Assembly (NCBI GenBank): GCA_964437725.1
Contig: CAYTIB010000115.1
Span: forward strand, 1-16,302
Origin: CAYTIB01 sp964437725
GTDB taxonomy: Bacteria > UBA8248 > JACPRG01 > G963555815
Length of the DNA: 16,302 bases
Direction: 5' to 3'
In this document: positions 1 to 7,217 of the stretch, piece after piece
How the letters are laid out: each line of letters begins with the position of its first letter
Numbering within the stretch: position 1 is the first letter of the stretch
Program-made: the position numbers and the translations under genes
Notes under the pieces: generated by a model
What the model was told of the DNA's origin: nothing
Database searches by the model: none
The model's input: only the letters and a program-made list of their open reading frames with translations

Positions 1-1083
1 ACTGAGGCTGTGCGCCGTTGTCGAGAGATAATAAATGAGGGTGATACCTCTACCCAGAAAACTTCAGACAGCGAGGGCGGAAGTAAATTTTCTATCGGCT
101 GTGGCGTCGCTGCAAGTTTCACACCCTATGGGCGAATGCACTGGACAAACGATAGCTCCCAGGCATGGGTTGGATTCGAAATGTATGGAAGCCTGGTTAT
201 CCGTGCAGGCACTCCAGATCACGGGGGGGGGCAGTCTTCTTCTTTGGCAACAATTGCAGCTGAAACTTTGGGAATTGATCCCGAACGAATCACAGTACAA
301 CGGGCCGATAGTCAACTAACTCCCCTTGCAGGAACAACAACAGCAACCCGACAGTTAACGATGAGTGGCAATGCTGTTCTCAAGTCAGCCCTCCGTATCC
401 GCGAGGATCTGGTGGAGGTTGCGGGGGACTTACTTGAGGTTCCGCCAGATGAGCTTGAACTAGCAAATGGCAGTGTCTTCGTCAAAGGGTATCCCGAACA
501 CAGTATCAATACAGCCGAGGTGGTCCGAAGAATGGCATCTTTGGGCAAGCCACTGGGAAACCTAATGAAATTTGATGCCCCAGGTGGCGCCCCAATCGAC
601 CCACTTACCGGCCAGGGTCGAGCCTTTAATGATTATACTTTTGGAGCTATTGGGGCAAAAGTATCCATAGACCTGGAAACTGGAGTGGTTACTGTCCTTC
701 AACTAAGCTCTGTTTTCGACGTTGGGTTGGCGGTAAATCGAACAAGTGTGGAGGGCCAGATGGAAGGCGGAGCCTACATGGGTCTTGGTCAAGGACTAAT
801 GGAGGAAGTAGTCCTCAATAACGGAGTCACTCAGTCTGAAAACCTGGAAACCTACTTACTGCCCACTGCCCTCGATACGCCGGATATTGCAACTCACATT
901 ATTGAGTCCGGTTCAGGTATCGGCCCATTCGGTGCCAAGGGGATTGGGGAACCCTCTTTGACACCTGCAGCAACGGCCGTGGCTCTTGCTGTCGTGGATG
1001 CCCTAGGAGAACCAGTCCGAGACCTCCCGATCACACCAGAGCGGGTTTTGGCCACCTTATCCACACAAGCCAATGCCTCTTAA
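1..1083 (+). CDS. Xanthine dehydrogenase-family molybdopterin-binding large subunit, C-terminal part (5' end outside window)
   Basis: The frame is open from base 1, so the gene starts left of the window; an internal ATG at 10 is not the real start. About 360 residues are visible. Aligned on shared motifs with the complete large subunit at 12675-14990 (771 aa), roughly 410 N-terminal residues are missing. Numbering from base 1, a cofactor loop of the DxGxG type lies at residues 73-77 (D-H-G-G-G), followed by an IAAETLGI helix. A TTTATR...SGNAV cofactor-binding segment lies near 115-123. The GAKGIGEP motif near the C-terminus carries the family's catalytic Glu (E317, codon 949-951). Known for the family: hydroxylation of a carbon using water, with electrons passed to [2Fe-2S] and FAD partners, which would be off the left edge. 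Odd: the usual Gln of the GQG loop is Gly here, coded within a run of nine G. The next gene, a HyuA homologue, starts 48 nt downstream, suggesting co-transcription. The family is clear; the substrate is unknown. Confidence 0.93.
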   Translation, partial: TEAVRRCREIINEGDTSTQKTSDSEGGSKFSIGCGVAASFTPYGRMHWTNDSSQAWVGFEMYGSLVIRAGTPDHGGGQSSSLATIAAETLGIDPERITVQRADSQLTPLAGTTTATRQLTMSGNAVLKSALRIREDLVEVAGDLLEVPPDELELANGSVFVKGYPEHSINTAEVVRRMASLGKPLGNLMKFDAPGGAPIDPLTGQGRAFNDYTFGAIGAKVSIDLETGVVTVLQLSSVFDVGLAVNRTSVEGQMEGGAYMGLGQGLMEEVVLNNGVTQSENLETYLLPTALDTPDIATHIIESGSGIGPFGAKGIGEPSLTPAATAVALAVVDALGEPVRDLPITPERVLATLSTQANAS

Positions 1084-1131
1084 AAAACGGATAAACACAC
1101 ACATCCTTTACTAATCGGAAGCCCAGAACCC

Positions 1132-3159
1132 ATGACAAAGGCTACTTGGAAAATTGGTGTGGATGTCGGAGGGACTTTTACCGATGTAGTTGCTCTGTCT
1201 CCAGATGGAGAGTCAACCGTTTTCAAAGTCCCAAGCGATCCCGAACATCCCGCCGCAGCGCTCCTTCAAGTTCTGAAAAGGATTACCAAAACCCATGGCA
1301 GTAATCTTGAAGGCCTGGAAATTGTTCACGGAACAACCGTTGCGACAAATGCACTCGAAGAGCGAAAGGGGGCTCGTACAGCCCTGATAACAACTCGCGG
1401 ATTTCGAGATCTTCTTGAGATTGCACGTCAGTCGCGAGATGAGATTTATGAAATAGACGTGCCTTCTCGACAACCTCCTTTTGTTCCCCGAGAGCTTTGC
1501 TTTGAGATAGGGGAACGCTTGAACGTTTCCGGGGAAGTTATTCTCCCTCTCCAAAGCAACGAAATTTCCGAACTAATCGACCGGCTGAAAGAGGCACAGG
1601 TTGAGTCAATCGCTGTTTGTCTCTTACATTCATACGCCAATCCCGTACACGAGCGGGTGCTGGGAGAAGCTTTAAGTGCTGTATTTCCTCATGTCAGCCT
1701 ATCGTCAGAAGTAAACGCAGAGTTTCGAGAGTACGAGCGGGCGCTAACAACTGTCTTAAATGCCTATTTAATGCCTGTGGTCGGAAGATTTCTCTCGCAC
1801 CTTAATGAAGACCTTACCGGCCTCGAAGCCCGTCTCCATTTGGTGCAATCTAACGGAGGGATGATGTCGGCGACCGCTGTTCGCAAGCGGCCACTTAACC
1901 TCGTTATGTCTGGTCCTGCGGCAGGAGCTGCCGCGGTTTGTGCACTAAGTCTGGACCATGAGTCTACTCGGGCCCTCGCTCTTGATATGGGGGGGACAAC
2001 TACGGATGTTTGTCTAGTCGAAAACGGGCAGGGAGAACTTATGGCTCAACGAACGATCGCGGGGCAGCCCTTTCGCCTCCGTTCCGTGGCCGTTGAAAGC
2101 ATAGGTGCTGGGGGTGGTTCCCAAGCTTGGACAGACGAGGTAGGTGCACTCCACGTGGGGCCGCAAAGTGCTGGAGCTCATCCTGGGCCTGCCTGTTATG
2201 GACTTGGCGGGATAGAACCAACCTTAACTGATGCCAACCTTTTGCTAGGTTACCTAAATCCAGACGCGATATTAGGAGGAACAATCCGGCTGAATTGCGA
2301 CAAAGCCGAAGAAGCCATGGGTCGGCTAAGCGAAAAACTGGGCATGACCGTTACAGAAACTGCACGCGGTGTTGTTGCCATCGCGGAAGCAAATGTTTTG
2401 GGCGCATTACGGTTGGTTTCCATCAAAAGAGGAAGGGATATGCGAGATGGAGTTTTAGTCGCTTACGGCGGCGTTGGCCCTGTACACGCAGCTTCTCTTG
2501 CCAAAGAACTCGAGATGAAATGTGTGATCGTTCCGTCAAACTCTTCTGTTTTCTCGGCACTAGGGTGCATGACCTCGAACCTCCTATACGAAGCCGTAAG
2601 AACACACCACGTAATCTTAGACAACCTTTCAGCTGGTGACTTAAAGCCAGTTTGGGAAGAACTCATCCAATCAACACAACATCTCCTTACGAACGAAGGG
2701 CATTCCGAGGAAGAGGTACAGGTCCGATTTTCCCTTGATTTGCGATACAGGCGCCAGAACTACGAAATCGAAATTCCCCTTAGTGGGATGAACGGCTGGA
2801 CCACATCAGAAGTTCGCAAAACTTTTGATCAACGTCATCAAGCCTTGTATCACTACACAACAGATGAGCCCATCGAATGCGTGAATATGCGCGTTGCGGC
2901 CATTGTCCAAACCAACACCAAAATACAATTCCATCCCCCTTCCACTGGCGAAACTCCGCGGGAGCTTGGTAATCGTGAAGTGGACTTCAATGGGGAAAAA
3001 ATTTCGACACCAATCTTAAGCCGAGCTGCCCTGATAGCAGGAGAAACCTTCGACGGCCCAGCAATCGTAGAAGACGAATGGTCTGTTACAGTACTGCCAC
3101 CCAACCACACTCTGACACTCCATGAGGCAGGTCACCTGATCCTTGAGGGAAAAGCATGA
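1132..3159 (+). CDS. Hydantoinase/oxoprolinase family protein, subunit A (first copy)
   Basis: A 675-residue protein of the ASKHA-type ATP-binding HyuA family, which includes N-methylhydantoinase A, caprolactamase alpha, 5-oxoprolinase and the acetone/acetophenone carboxylase subunits. Visible nucleotide-binding elements are D11-V-G-G-T-F-T-D18 at the N-terminus, H66-G-T-T, a second phosphate loop D285-M-G-G-T-T-T-D292 and the glycine loop G325-A-G-G-G-S330. The layout is an N-terminal domain (about 7-190), a central ATPase domain (about 205-495) and a C-terminal beta domain (about 510-670), full length for the family. The ATG at 1132 has a GGAAG Shine-Dalgarno at 1117-1121, ten bases upstream. 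Its stop overlaps the subunit B start as ATGA (3156-3159), typical of translationally coupled partners. Inference: ATP-dependent opening of a lactam or imide made by the neighbouring molybdenum hydroxylase. A carboxylase role cannot be excluded. Expected in the cytoplasm. Confidence 0.93.
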   Translation: MTKATWKIGVDVGGTFTDVVALSPDGESTVFKVPSDPEHPAAALLQVLKRITKTHGSNLEGLEIVHGTTVATNALEERKGARTALITTRGFRDLLEIARQSRDEIYEIDVPSRQPPFVPRELCFEIGERLNVSGEVILPLQSNEISELIDRLKEAQVESIAVCLLHSYANPVHERVLGEALSAVFPHVSLSSEVNAEFREYERALTTVLNAYLMPVVGRFLSHLNEDLTGLEARLHLVQSNGGMMSATAVRKRPLNLVMSGPAAGAAAVCALSLDHESTRALALDMGGTTTDVCLVENGQGELMAQRTIAGQPFRLRSVAVESIGAGGGSQAWTDEVGALHVGPQSAGAHPGPACYGLGGIEPTLTDANLLLGYLNPDAILGGTIRLNCDKAEEAMGRLSEKLGMTVTETARGVVAIAEANVLGALRLVSIKRGRDMRDGVLVAYGGVGPVHAASLAKELEMKCVIVPSNSSVFSALGCMTSNLLYEAVRTHHVILDNLSAGDLKPVWEELIQSTQHLLTNEGHSEEEVQVRFSLDLRYRRQNYEIEIPLSGMNGWTTSEVRKTFDQRHQALYHYTTDEPIECVNMRVAAIVQTNTKIQFHPPSTGETPRELGNREVDFNGEKISTPILSRAALIAGETFDGPAIVEDEWSVTVLPPNHTLTLHEAGHLILEGKA

Positions 3160-4739
3160 GCGCAATCGATCCGGTTACACTAGAACTAATTCGGAACACG
3201 ATACTGGCTACATCCGAAGAGATGCGATTTATTGTCATGCGTTCTGCACGGGCGCCCCTACTCAAGGAAGCTGGTGACCTTTCCTGCGTCCTTACCGATG
3301 CAAAAGGCCAGGTCATTGCCCAGGGGAAAGACACGCCGGTACATTTGGGTGTCATGGCATTTACCGTAAAGGAATTCCTCAAACATGTCCCTTCTGAGAA
3401 ACTTCATCAGGGAGACGTTTACTTAACAAATTTACCTGAGATCGGAGGAAATCATCTCCCGGACGTAAAGGCCATTCGACCCGTTTTCTTCGAAGGAGAA
3501 CTCGTGGCGTTTGCCGTCAGCCTCGCGCATTGGCCCGATACTGGTGGGGCACTCCCTGGAAGCTACGTACCCGATGCCAACGAAATTTATAAAGAAGGGC
3601 TTCGAATTCCCCCGGTCAGAATTTTCAAGAATGATCAGCCAGTTCGTGAGACGCTTGATTTCGTATTGGAAAACGTTCGGGGCAGAGAGGAACGAGAAGG
3701 CGATATCCTTGGGCAGTATGCGAGCCAAACAGTTGCGGAGTCTCGCTTACAAGAACTCTTCAACCAGTGGGGGCGTAACACGGTATTGGCCGCATTTACC
3801 CGAATGCAGGACGAATCGGAAATCCGCATGCGTCGGGCCATTGATGCTATCCCGGATGGAGACTATCCTTCGGAGAATTTTCTAGATCCAGTTGAACCCG
3901 GAGGCGAGCCACTCCCAATCCGTTTGATGGTTCACATCCGTGGCGAAGAAGCTCAATTTGACTTCACGGGGACTACTCCACCGGTTCCTTTCCCCATTAA
4001 CACGACACCTTTCATCGCAGGGGCTTCGGTCTTTTACAGCATGCGTGTACTCGTAGGCTCTGGAATCCCGATGAATGATGGGTGTTGCCGTCCTTTGGCG
4101 ATCCTCGCTCCAGAAAACACAATTTTGAATCCTGGACGGGAAGCCCCACGGGTAGGCGGTAATCATGAGACGTCTCAGGTAATCGTGGATACGGTTTTCC
4201 AGGCACTAGCACCCGTTCTACCAGATCGGATCACCGCCGGTGGACCAGCAACATCGGGATTAACGTTATTCAGTGGAAAAAAGGAAGACGGCTCAACGTT
4301 CATTCTCTACGAGGTTCACGGGGGAGGTGCAGGTGCAGCATCTCACCGAGACGGAAGTAACGCCACGCGGGTCCACATGAGCAACGTGATGAACACTCCC
4401 GTCGAGGTGTTAGAAGCTGAATACCCTATGCGTGTCGAGTCCTACAGCCTGAGAGATAATAGCGGGGGTGCAGGGCGCAAAAAAGGTGGACTTGGCATCC
4501 GACGAAGCTACCGAATGTTGGCCAAGGAGTCTCGACTGACAACGATGATGGAGCGGCATGAAATCCCGCCCTGGGGTGCATTCGGCGGAGAACCGGGAAA
4601 AACTTTCCGAGTCACGCTGAATCCGGGAGAACCCGACGAGCGACCAATTAGGGGTAAAGAAAGCCTACATCTCAAGACTAACGACCTAGTGTTGGTGGAA
4701 TCATCCGGAGGAGGAGGATACGGACCTTTGGAAAAATAA
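3156..4739 (+). CDS. Hydantoinase B/oxoprolinase family protein, subunit B (first copy)
   Basis: A 527-residue HyuB-family subunit beginning with the typical DPVTLELIRN segment and ending at the glycine-rich GGGGYG motif, with almost no tail. D41, H100, D103 and H125 form a D-(58)-H-x2-D-(21)-H pattern. From memory this matches the metal ligands of the caprolactamase beta subunit; an AHWPDTGG segment surrounds H125. The usual N-P-Y-x-G-G-T-H stretch is replaced by L-P-E-I-G-G-N-H, so the substrate side may differ from the second copy. The start overlaps the stop of subunit A by 4 nt (ATGA), so translation is probably coupled. Known for the family: HyuB works only with HyuA, which phosphorylates the substrate amide carbonyl while HyuB hydrolyses the intermediate. 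The retained ligand pattern argues for an active enzyme. Lactamase versus carboxylase-like role is undecided. Confidence 0.93.
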   Translation: MSAIDPVTLELIRNTILATSEEMRFIVMRSARAPLLKEAGDLSCVLTDAKGQVIAQGKDTPVHLGVMAFTVKEFLKHVPSEKLHQGDVYLTNLPEIGGNHLPDVKAIRPVFFEGELVAFAVSLAHWPDTGGALPGSYVPDANEIYKEGLRIPPVRIFKNDQPVRETLDFVLENVRGREEREGDILGQYASQTVAESRLQELFNQWGRNTVLAAFTRMQDESEIRMRRAIDAIPDGDYPSENFLDPVEPGGEPLPIRLMVHIRGEEAQFDFTGTTPPVPFPINTTPFIAGASVFYSMRVLVGSGIPMNDGCCRPLAILAPENTILNPGREAPRVGGNHETSQVIVDTVFQALAPVLPDRITAGGPATSGLTLFSGKKEDGSTFILYEVHGGGAGAASHRDGSNATRVHMSNVMNTPVEVLEAEYPMRVESYSLRDNSGGAGRKKGGLGIRRSYRMLAKESRLTTMMERHEIPPWGAFGGEPGKTFRVTLNPGEPDERPIRGKESLHLKTNDLVLVESSGGGGYGPLEK

Positions 4740-4801
4740 GGTTCATATACCTGCCTCCACCAGGAAAACCGGACAATATCCGTAACAGTCACGAGGGAAA
4801 A

Positions 4802-5968
4802 ATGGAAAATCTATCTCAGTTTCAGCTACCAAGAACAATTCTATCGGGTCCGGGATCTTCCCAACAATTTGGCCATGAGCTTACAAAACTTGGTATCCGA
4901 AAACCTCTGATCGTAACTGACCCTGGAATCGTCCAGGCCGGAATCTTAGAGCGGGTAGTTTCTGGCCTTAAAAAAACTTCCTTAACCGTAAATGTCTATG
5001 ATGAGGTCACGGCCGATCCTCCTATTCACGTGGTCGAAGCCGCCGCAAATGCATTCCAACGGACAGAATCGGATGCATTCATTGGTCTCGGTGGAGGGAG
5101 CTCCATCGATGCTGCCAAGGCCGCCGCAGTCATCGCCGTAAACGAGGGCAACCCCATTGATTACAGAGCTCCGCTCGAAGAGTTCCCCTCAACTCCCCCT
5201 CCCCTAATTGCTATACCCACCACAGCAGGGACAGGAAGTGAGGTGGGATCGGCCGCAGTCATCACCGACCTGGAACGAAAAGAGAAGTTCGTCATCAAGA
5301 GTGTGTCCTTGTCGGCTTGTTTGACGGTGCTTGACCCAGAACTTCTGGCGGGCCTCCCAGTTCAAGTTGCTGCACAGACATCCCTAGATGCACTCAGCCA
5401 TAACATAGAATCGTTTGTCTCACGAAGGAAAACACCGTTAACTGAGTCAATAGCTCTGGAGGCCGCAAGGCGTTGGGCAGAAAACCTCCGCCCTTACCTA
5501 GAAGACAGGTCAGACCTTACGGCAGCTAATCACATGATTCATGCAAGCTGCATGGCGGGAATGTCAATGTCCAATGCCGGGTTAGGACTGGTACATGCCC
5601 TAGCTCATCCTTTTGGCGCACTTACACATATTCCACACGGAGCGGTCTGCGCTATATTCATGCCACCCGTAATCCGCTACAACGAATCCGAGGTGGGAGA
5701 TCAATACGCTCACTTAGGGAAGATCCTAGCTCCAGCCTTTTGGCCAGCAGGAGATGCACCTGAACATTTGACTGCAACTGCACTCGCCGATGGGATCGCA
5801 ACCCTAGCTGACCAAGCAGGAATTCCGCGGAGACTTTCGGAGATTGAGCGGTCGGCTGTCCTTTCTGAAAAAACGCTCGAGACCATTCTAAATGCCATTC
5901 AATGTCAGACTAATCCGAGACCAGTAGATCGAGAAAGTGTCCAGAAAATCTGGCAAGATGTACAATGA
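4802..5968 (+). CDS. Iron-containing (group III) alcohol dehydrogenase
   Basis: A 388-residue member of the Fe-ADH family, the same length class as FucO. The dinucleotide-binding loop GGGSSIDAAK starts at residue 97, and the nucleotide/substrate segment TTAGTGSEV is at 140-148. The metal ligands of the family are all present: D196, H200, H265 and H279, in the D-A-L-S-H and HALAHPFGA...PHG contexts. A GAGGG Shine-Dalgarno lies at 4793-4797, close to the ATG. The gene starts 62 nt after subunit B and probably belongs to the same operon; a hairpin with a T-run follows it. Known for the family: NAD(P)H-dependent interconversion of aldehydes or ketones with alcohols (for example lactaldehyde, 1,3-propanediol, 4-hydroxybutyrate). 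Inference: it handles a hydroxy or semialdehyde acid released after ring opening. Maleylacetate reductase is a related alternative I consider less likely, since the His-rich metal site is of the classical alcohol dehydrogenase form. Confidence 0.93.
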   Translation: MENLSQFQLPRTILSGPGSSQQFGHELTKLGIRKPLIVTDPGIVQAGILERVVSGLKKTSLTVNVYDEVTADPPIHVVEAAANAFQRTESDAFIGLGGGSSIDAAKAAAVIAVNEGNPIDYRAPLEEFPSTPPPLIAIPTTAGTGSEVGSAAVITDLERKEKFVIKSVSLSACLTVLDPELLAGLPVQVAAQTSLDALSHNIESFVSRRKTPLTESIALEAARRWAENLRPYLEDRSDLTAANHMIHASCMAGMSMSNAGLGLVHALAHPFGALTHIPHGAVCAIFMPPVIRYNESEVGDQYAHLGKILAPAFWPAGDAPEHLTATALADGIATLADQAGIPRRLSEIERSAVLSEKTLETILNAIQCQTNPRPVDRESVQKIWQDVQ

Positions 5969-6000
5969 CATCGATTTATCTTCCAAGTGATTCATCGAAT

Positions 6001-6044
6001 TGGCGATAACAGCTATAATCTTAATTGTGTTCATCGCCATTTTT
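6001..6044 (+). terminator. Probable intrinsic terminator after the alcohol dehydrogenase
   Basis: A 7-bp stem TGGCGAT (6001-6007) / ATCGCCA (6033-6039) is extended inward by AACA/TGTT with one bulged C. The loop is about 16 nt and TTTTT (6040-6044) follows directly. It sits 32 nt after the stop of the alcohol dehydrogenase, where the first plus-strand unit would end. The rest of 5969-6204 is AT-rich with no gene I can support; I found no convincing -35/-10 pair there. Confidence 0.5.
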
Positions 6045-6204
6045 CATTTCACAACAACATTCTGAAAGAAAGTCAACAAGATAGAATGAAGTATATGACT
6101 CTAAGACTACATCAACGCTGGACTTATAACCTACTTATTCACTTGAAAATTTAAGCCTAAACTGTTTGCTCCCTTGCAACCTTTTGTCAAGCGAGGATTG
6201 AAAA

Positions 6205-6957
6205 ATGAGCCTCACCGGAAGAACTGCCATAATTACGGGTGCTGCAAGCGGAATAGGTAAAGCCGTAGCTATCAGGCTTGCAAAGGAGCATGCCCAAATA
6301 ACCCTTGTTGACACCGACGAAGAACCTTTGGCAACAGTCGGTTCGGAATGCCAAAGCCATGGGGCTGAGGTACTACTCGCCGCAAAAGATGCCTCGAAAA
6401 CACCAGAAATGGAAGAATTTGTTCGGGAAACAGTCGACCGGTTCGGGAATATCGACATCTTGGTAAACAACTGCGTATACCGGGTCACCAAACCTTTTCT
6501 CAAAGTTAAACCTGAAGAAATCCTCCGCAGTCTGGAGGTCAATGTGGCCGGTTATTATATCCTCACTCAGAAAGTTGTTCCCTATATGGAGAAACGTGGT
6601 CATGGATCGATAATCCACATTTCTTCTCAGCTTGGTTTTGTCGGGGCCGAGAAGCTTTCAGCTTACTGCACATGCAAAGGAGCTGTAGTTAACATGACTC
6701 GGACTTTGGCTCTGGAGCTAGCCGAAAAAAATATCCGCGTCAATGCGGTAGCCCCAGGCCCCATCGACACGGAGGGACTATCCCATGTCTACCACGGCAA
6801 TCCCACCATGCTCGAATCCCGTTTAGCCAATATCCCGATGCGCAGGCTGGGCCGACCAGAAGAAATCGCCGAAGTCTGTCTATTCCTTGCGGGTGAAAAC
6901 TCTAGCTACATCACCGGCCACAACCTCGTTGCTGACGGAGGATTTTTGACGCATTGA
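6205..6957 (+). CDS. Short-chain dehydrogenase/reductase (classical SDR, FabG-like)
   Basis: A 250-residue classical SDR, standard length. The cofactor motif T11-G-A-A-S-G-I-G18 is followed by an acidic residue after the second beta strand (D36), which favours NAD(H) over NADP(H). The structural NNAG motif appears as N88-N-C-V. The catalytic set is S141, Y154 and K158, with the YxxxK box reading Y-C-T-C-K instead of the common YxASK. The PGPIDTEG loop and the C-terminal ITGHNLVADGG segment are typical. The ATG has a GAGGA Shine-Dalgarno at 6193-6197, seven bases upstream. It is separated by about 236 and 256 nt from its neighbours, so it may be its own transcription unit. Reaction inferred: NAD-linked oxidation or reduction of a hydroxy/keto intermediate. 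FabG-type fatty acid synthesis is unlikely given the context, but the substrate cannot be read from sequence. Confidence 0.93.
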   Translation: MSLTGRTAIITGAASGIGKAVAIRLAKEHAQITLVDTDEEPLATVGSECQSHGAEVLLAAKDASKTPEMEEFVRETVDRFGNIDILVNNCVYRVTKPFLKVKPEEILRSLEVNVAGYYILTQKVVPYMEKRGHGSIIHISSQLGFVGAEKLSAYCTCKGAVVNMTRTLALELAEKNIRVNAVAPGPIDTEGLSHVYHGNPTMLESRLANIPMRRLGRPEEIAEVCLFLAGENSSYITGHNLVADGGFLTH

Positions 6958-7106
6958 CACCTTATTGTCGGCTTCATAACTTTTTTACCATCAATAGATT
7001 AGTAACTATTACAATTGACTTTCGTGAAGGCAGAGTGTGAGAATGCCTCCTTTCACCTAGCAGGAAAGATTTATTACCGCCTCTCCCCAAAGAGAAATTA
7101 GCTGAA

Positions 7107-7217
7107 ATGCCAAATGAATCGAGCAAGTCATCAGCGCAGGCCGAAAATCCCATTATGGACTTGAAGGCAAAAATGCGCTACGCATTGTTCTTGAATATCT
7201 ATAGAGGGATGCTATGA
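7107..7217 (+). CDS. Candidate small ORF, 36 codons, overlapping the next start by 4 nt
   Basis: An ATG at 7107 opens a 36-codon frame ending in TGA at 7215-7217. The stop overlaps the second HyuA start as ATGA (7214-7217), the same junction used by the first HyuA/HyuB pair. The product has a polar N-terminal half (MPNESSKSSAQAENP) and a more hydrophobic, basic C-terminal half (RYALFLNIYRGML). The frame remains open upstream to about 7041 without another ATG or GTG. The Shine-Dalgarno before 7107 is weak (AGAGAAA, at least nine bases off). It resembles nothing I recognise. It could be a leader peptide coupling translation of HyuA, the tail of a decayed gene, or chance. Low confidence that it is translated. 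Confidence 0.25.
   Translation: MPNESSKSSAQAENPIMDLKAKMRYALFLNIYRGML

Noticed and set aside
10..1083. ATG at 10 as the start of the first gene
   Set aside because: The frame is open to base 1 and the protein lacks the N-terminal half of the family, so the gene continues left of the window.
6085..6153. 22-codon ORF before the SDR
   Set aside because: No ribosome site, no coupling to the next gene, and composition looks random.
6956..6986. Terminator after the SDR (GACA/TGTC stem then T6)
   Set aside because: The stem is only 4 bp and the T-run is 11 nt away, too weak for an intrinsic terminator.
6993..7010. Inverted repeat AATAG-8 nt-CTATT as an operator
   Set aside because: Only five bases per arm in AT-rich sequence, with no second copy found elsewhere in the window.
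7015..7044. Possible promoter TTGACT - 18 nt - GAGAAT before the second HyuA
   Set aside because: The -10 match is only 4 of 6 with slightly long spacing; AT-rich DNA gives such matches by chance.
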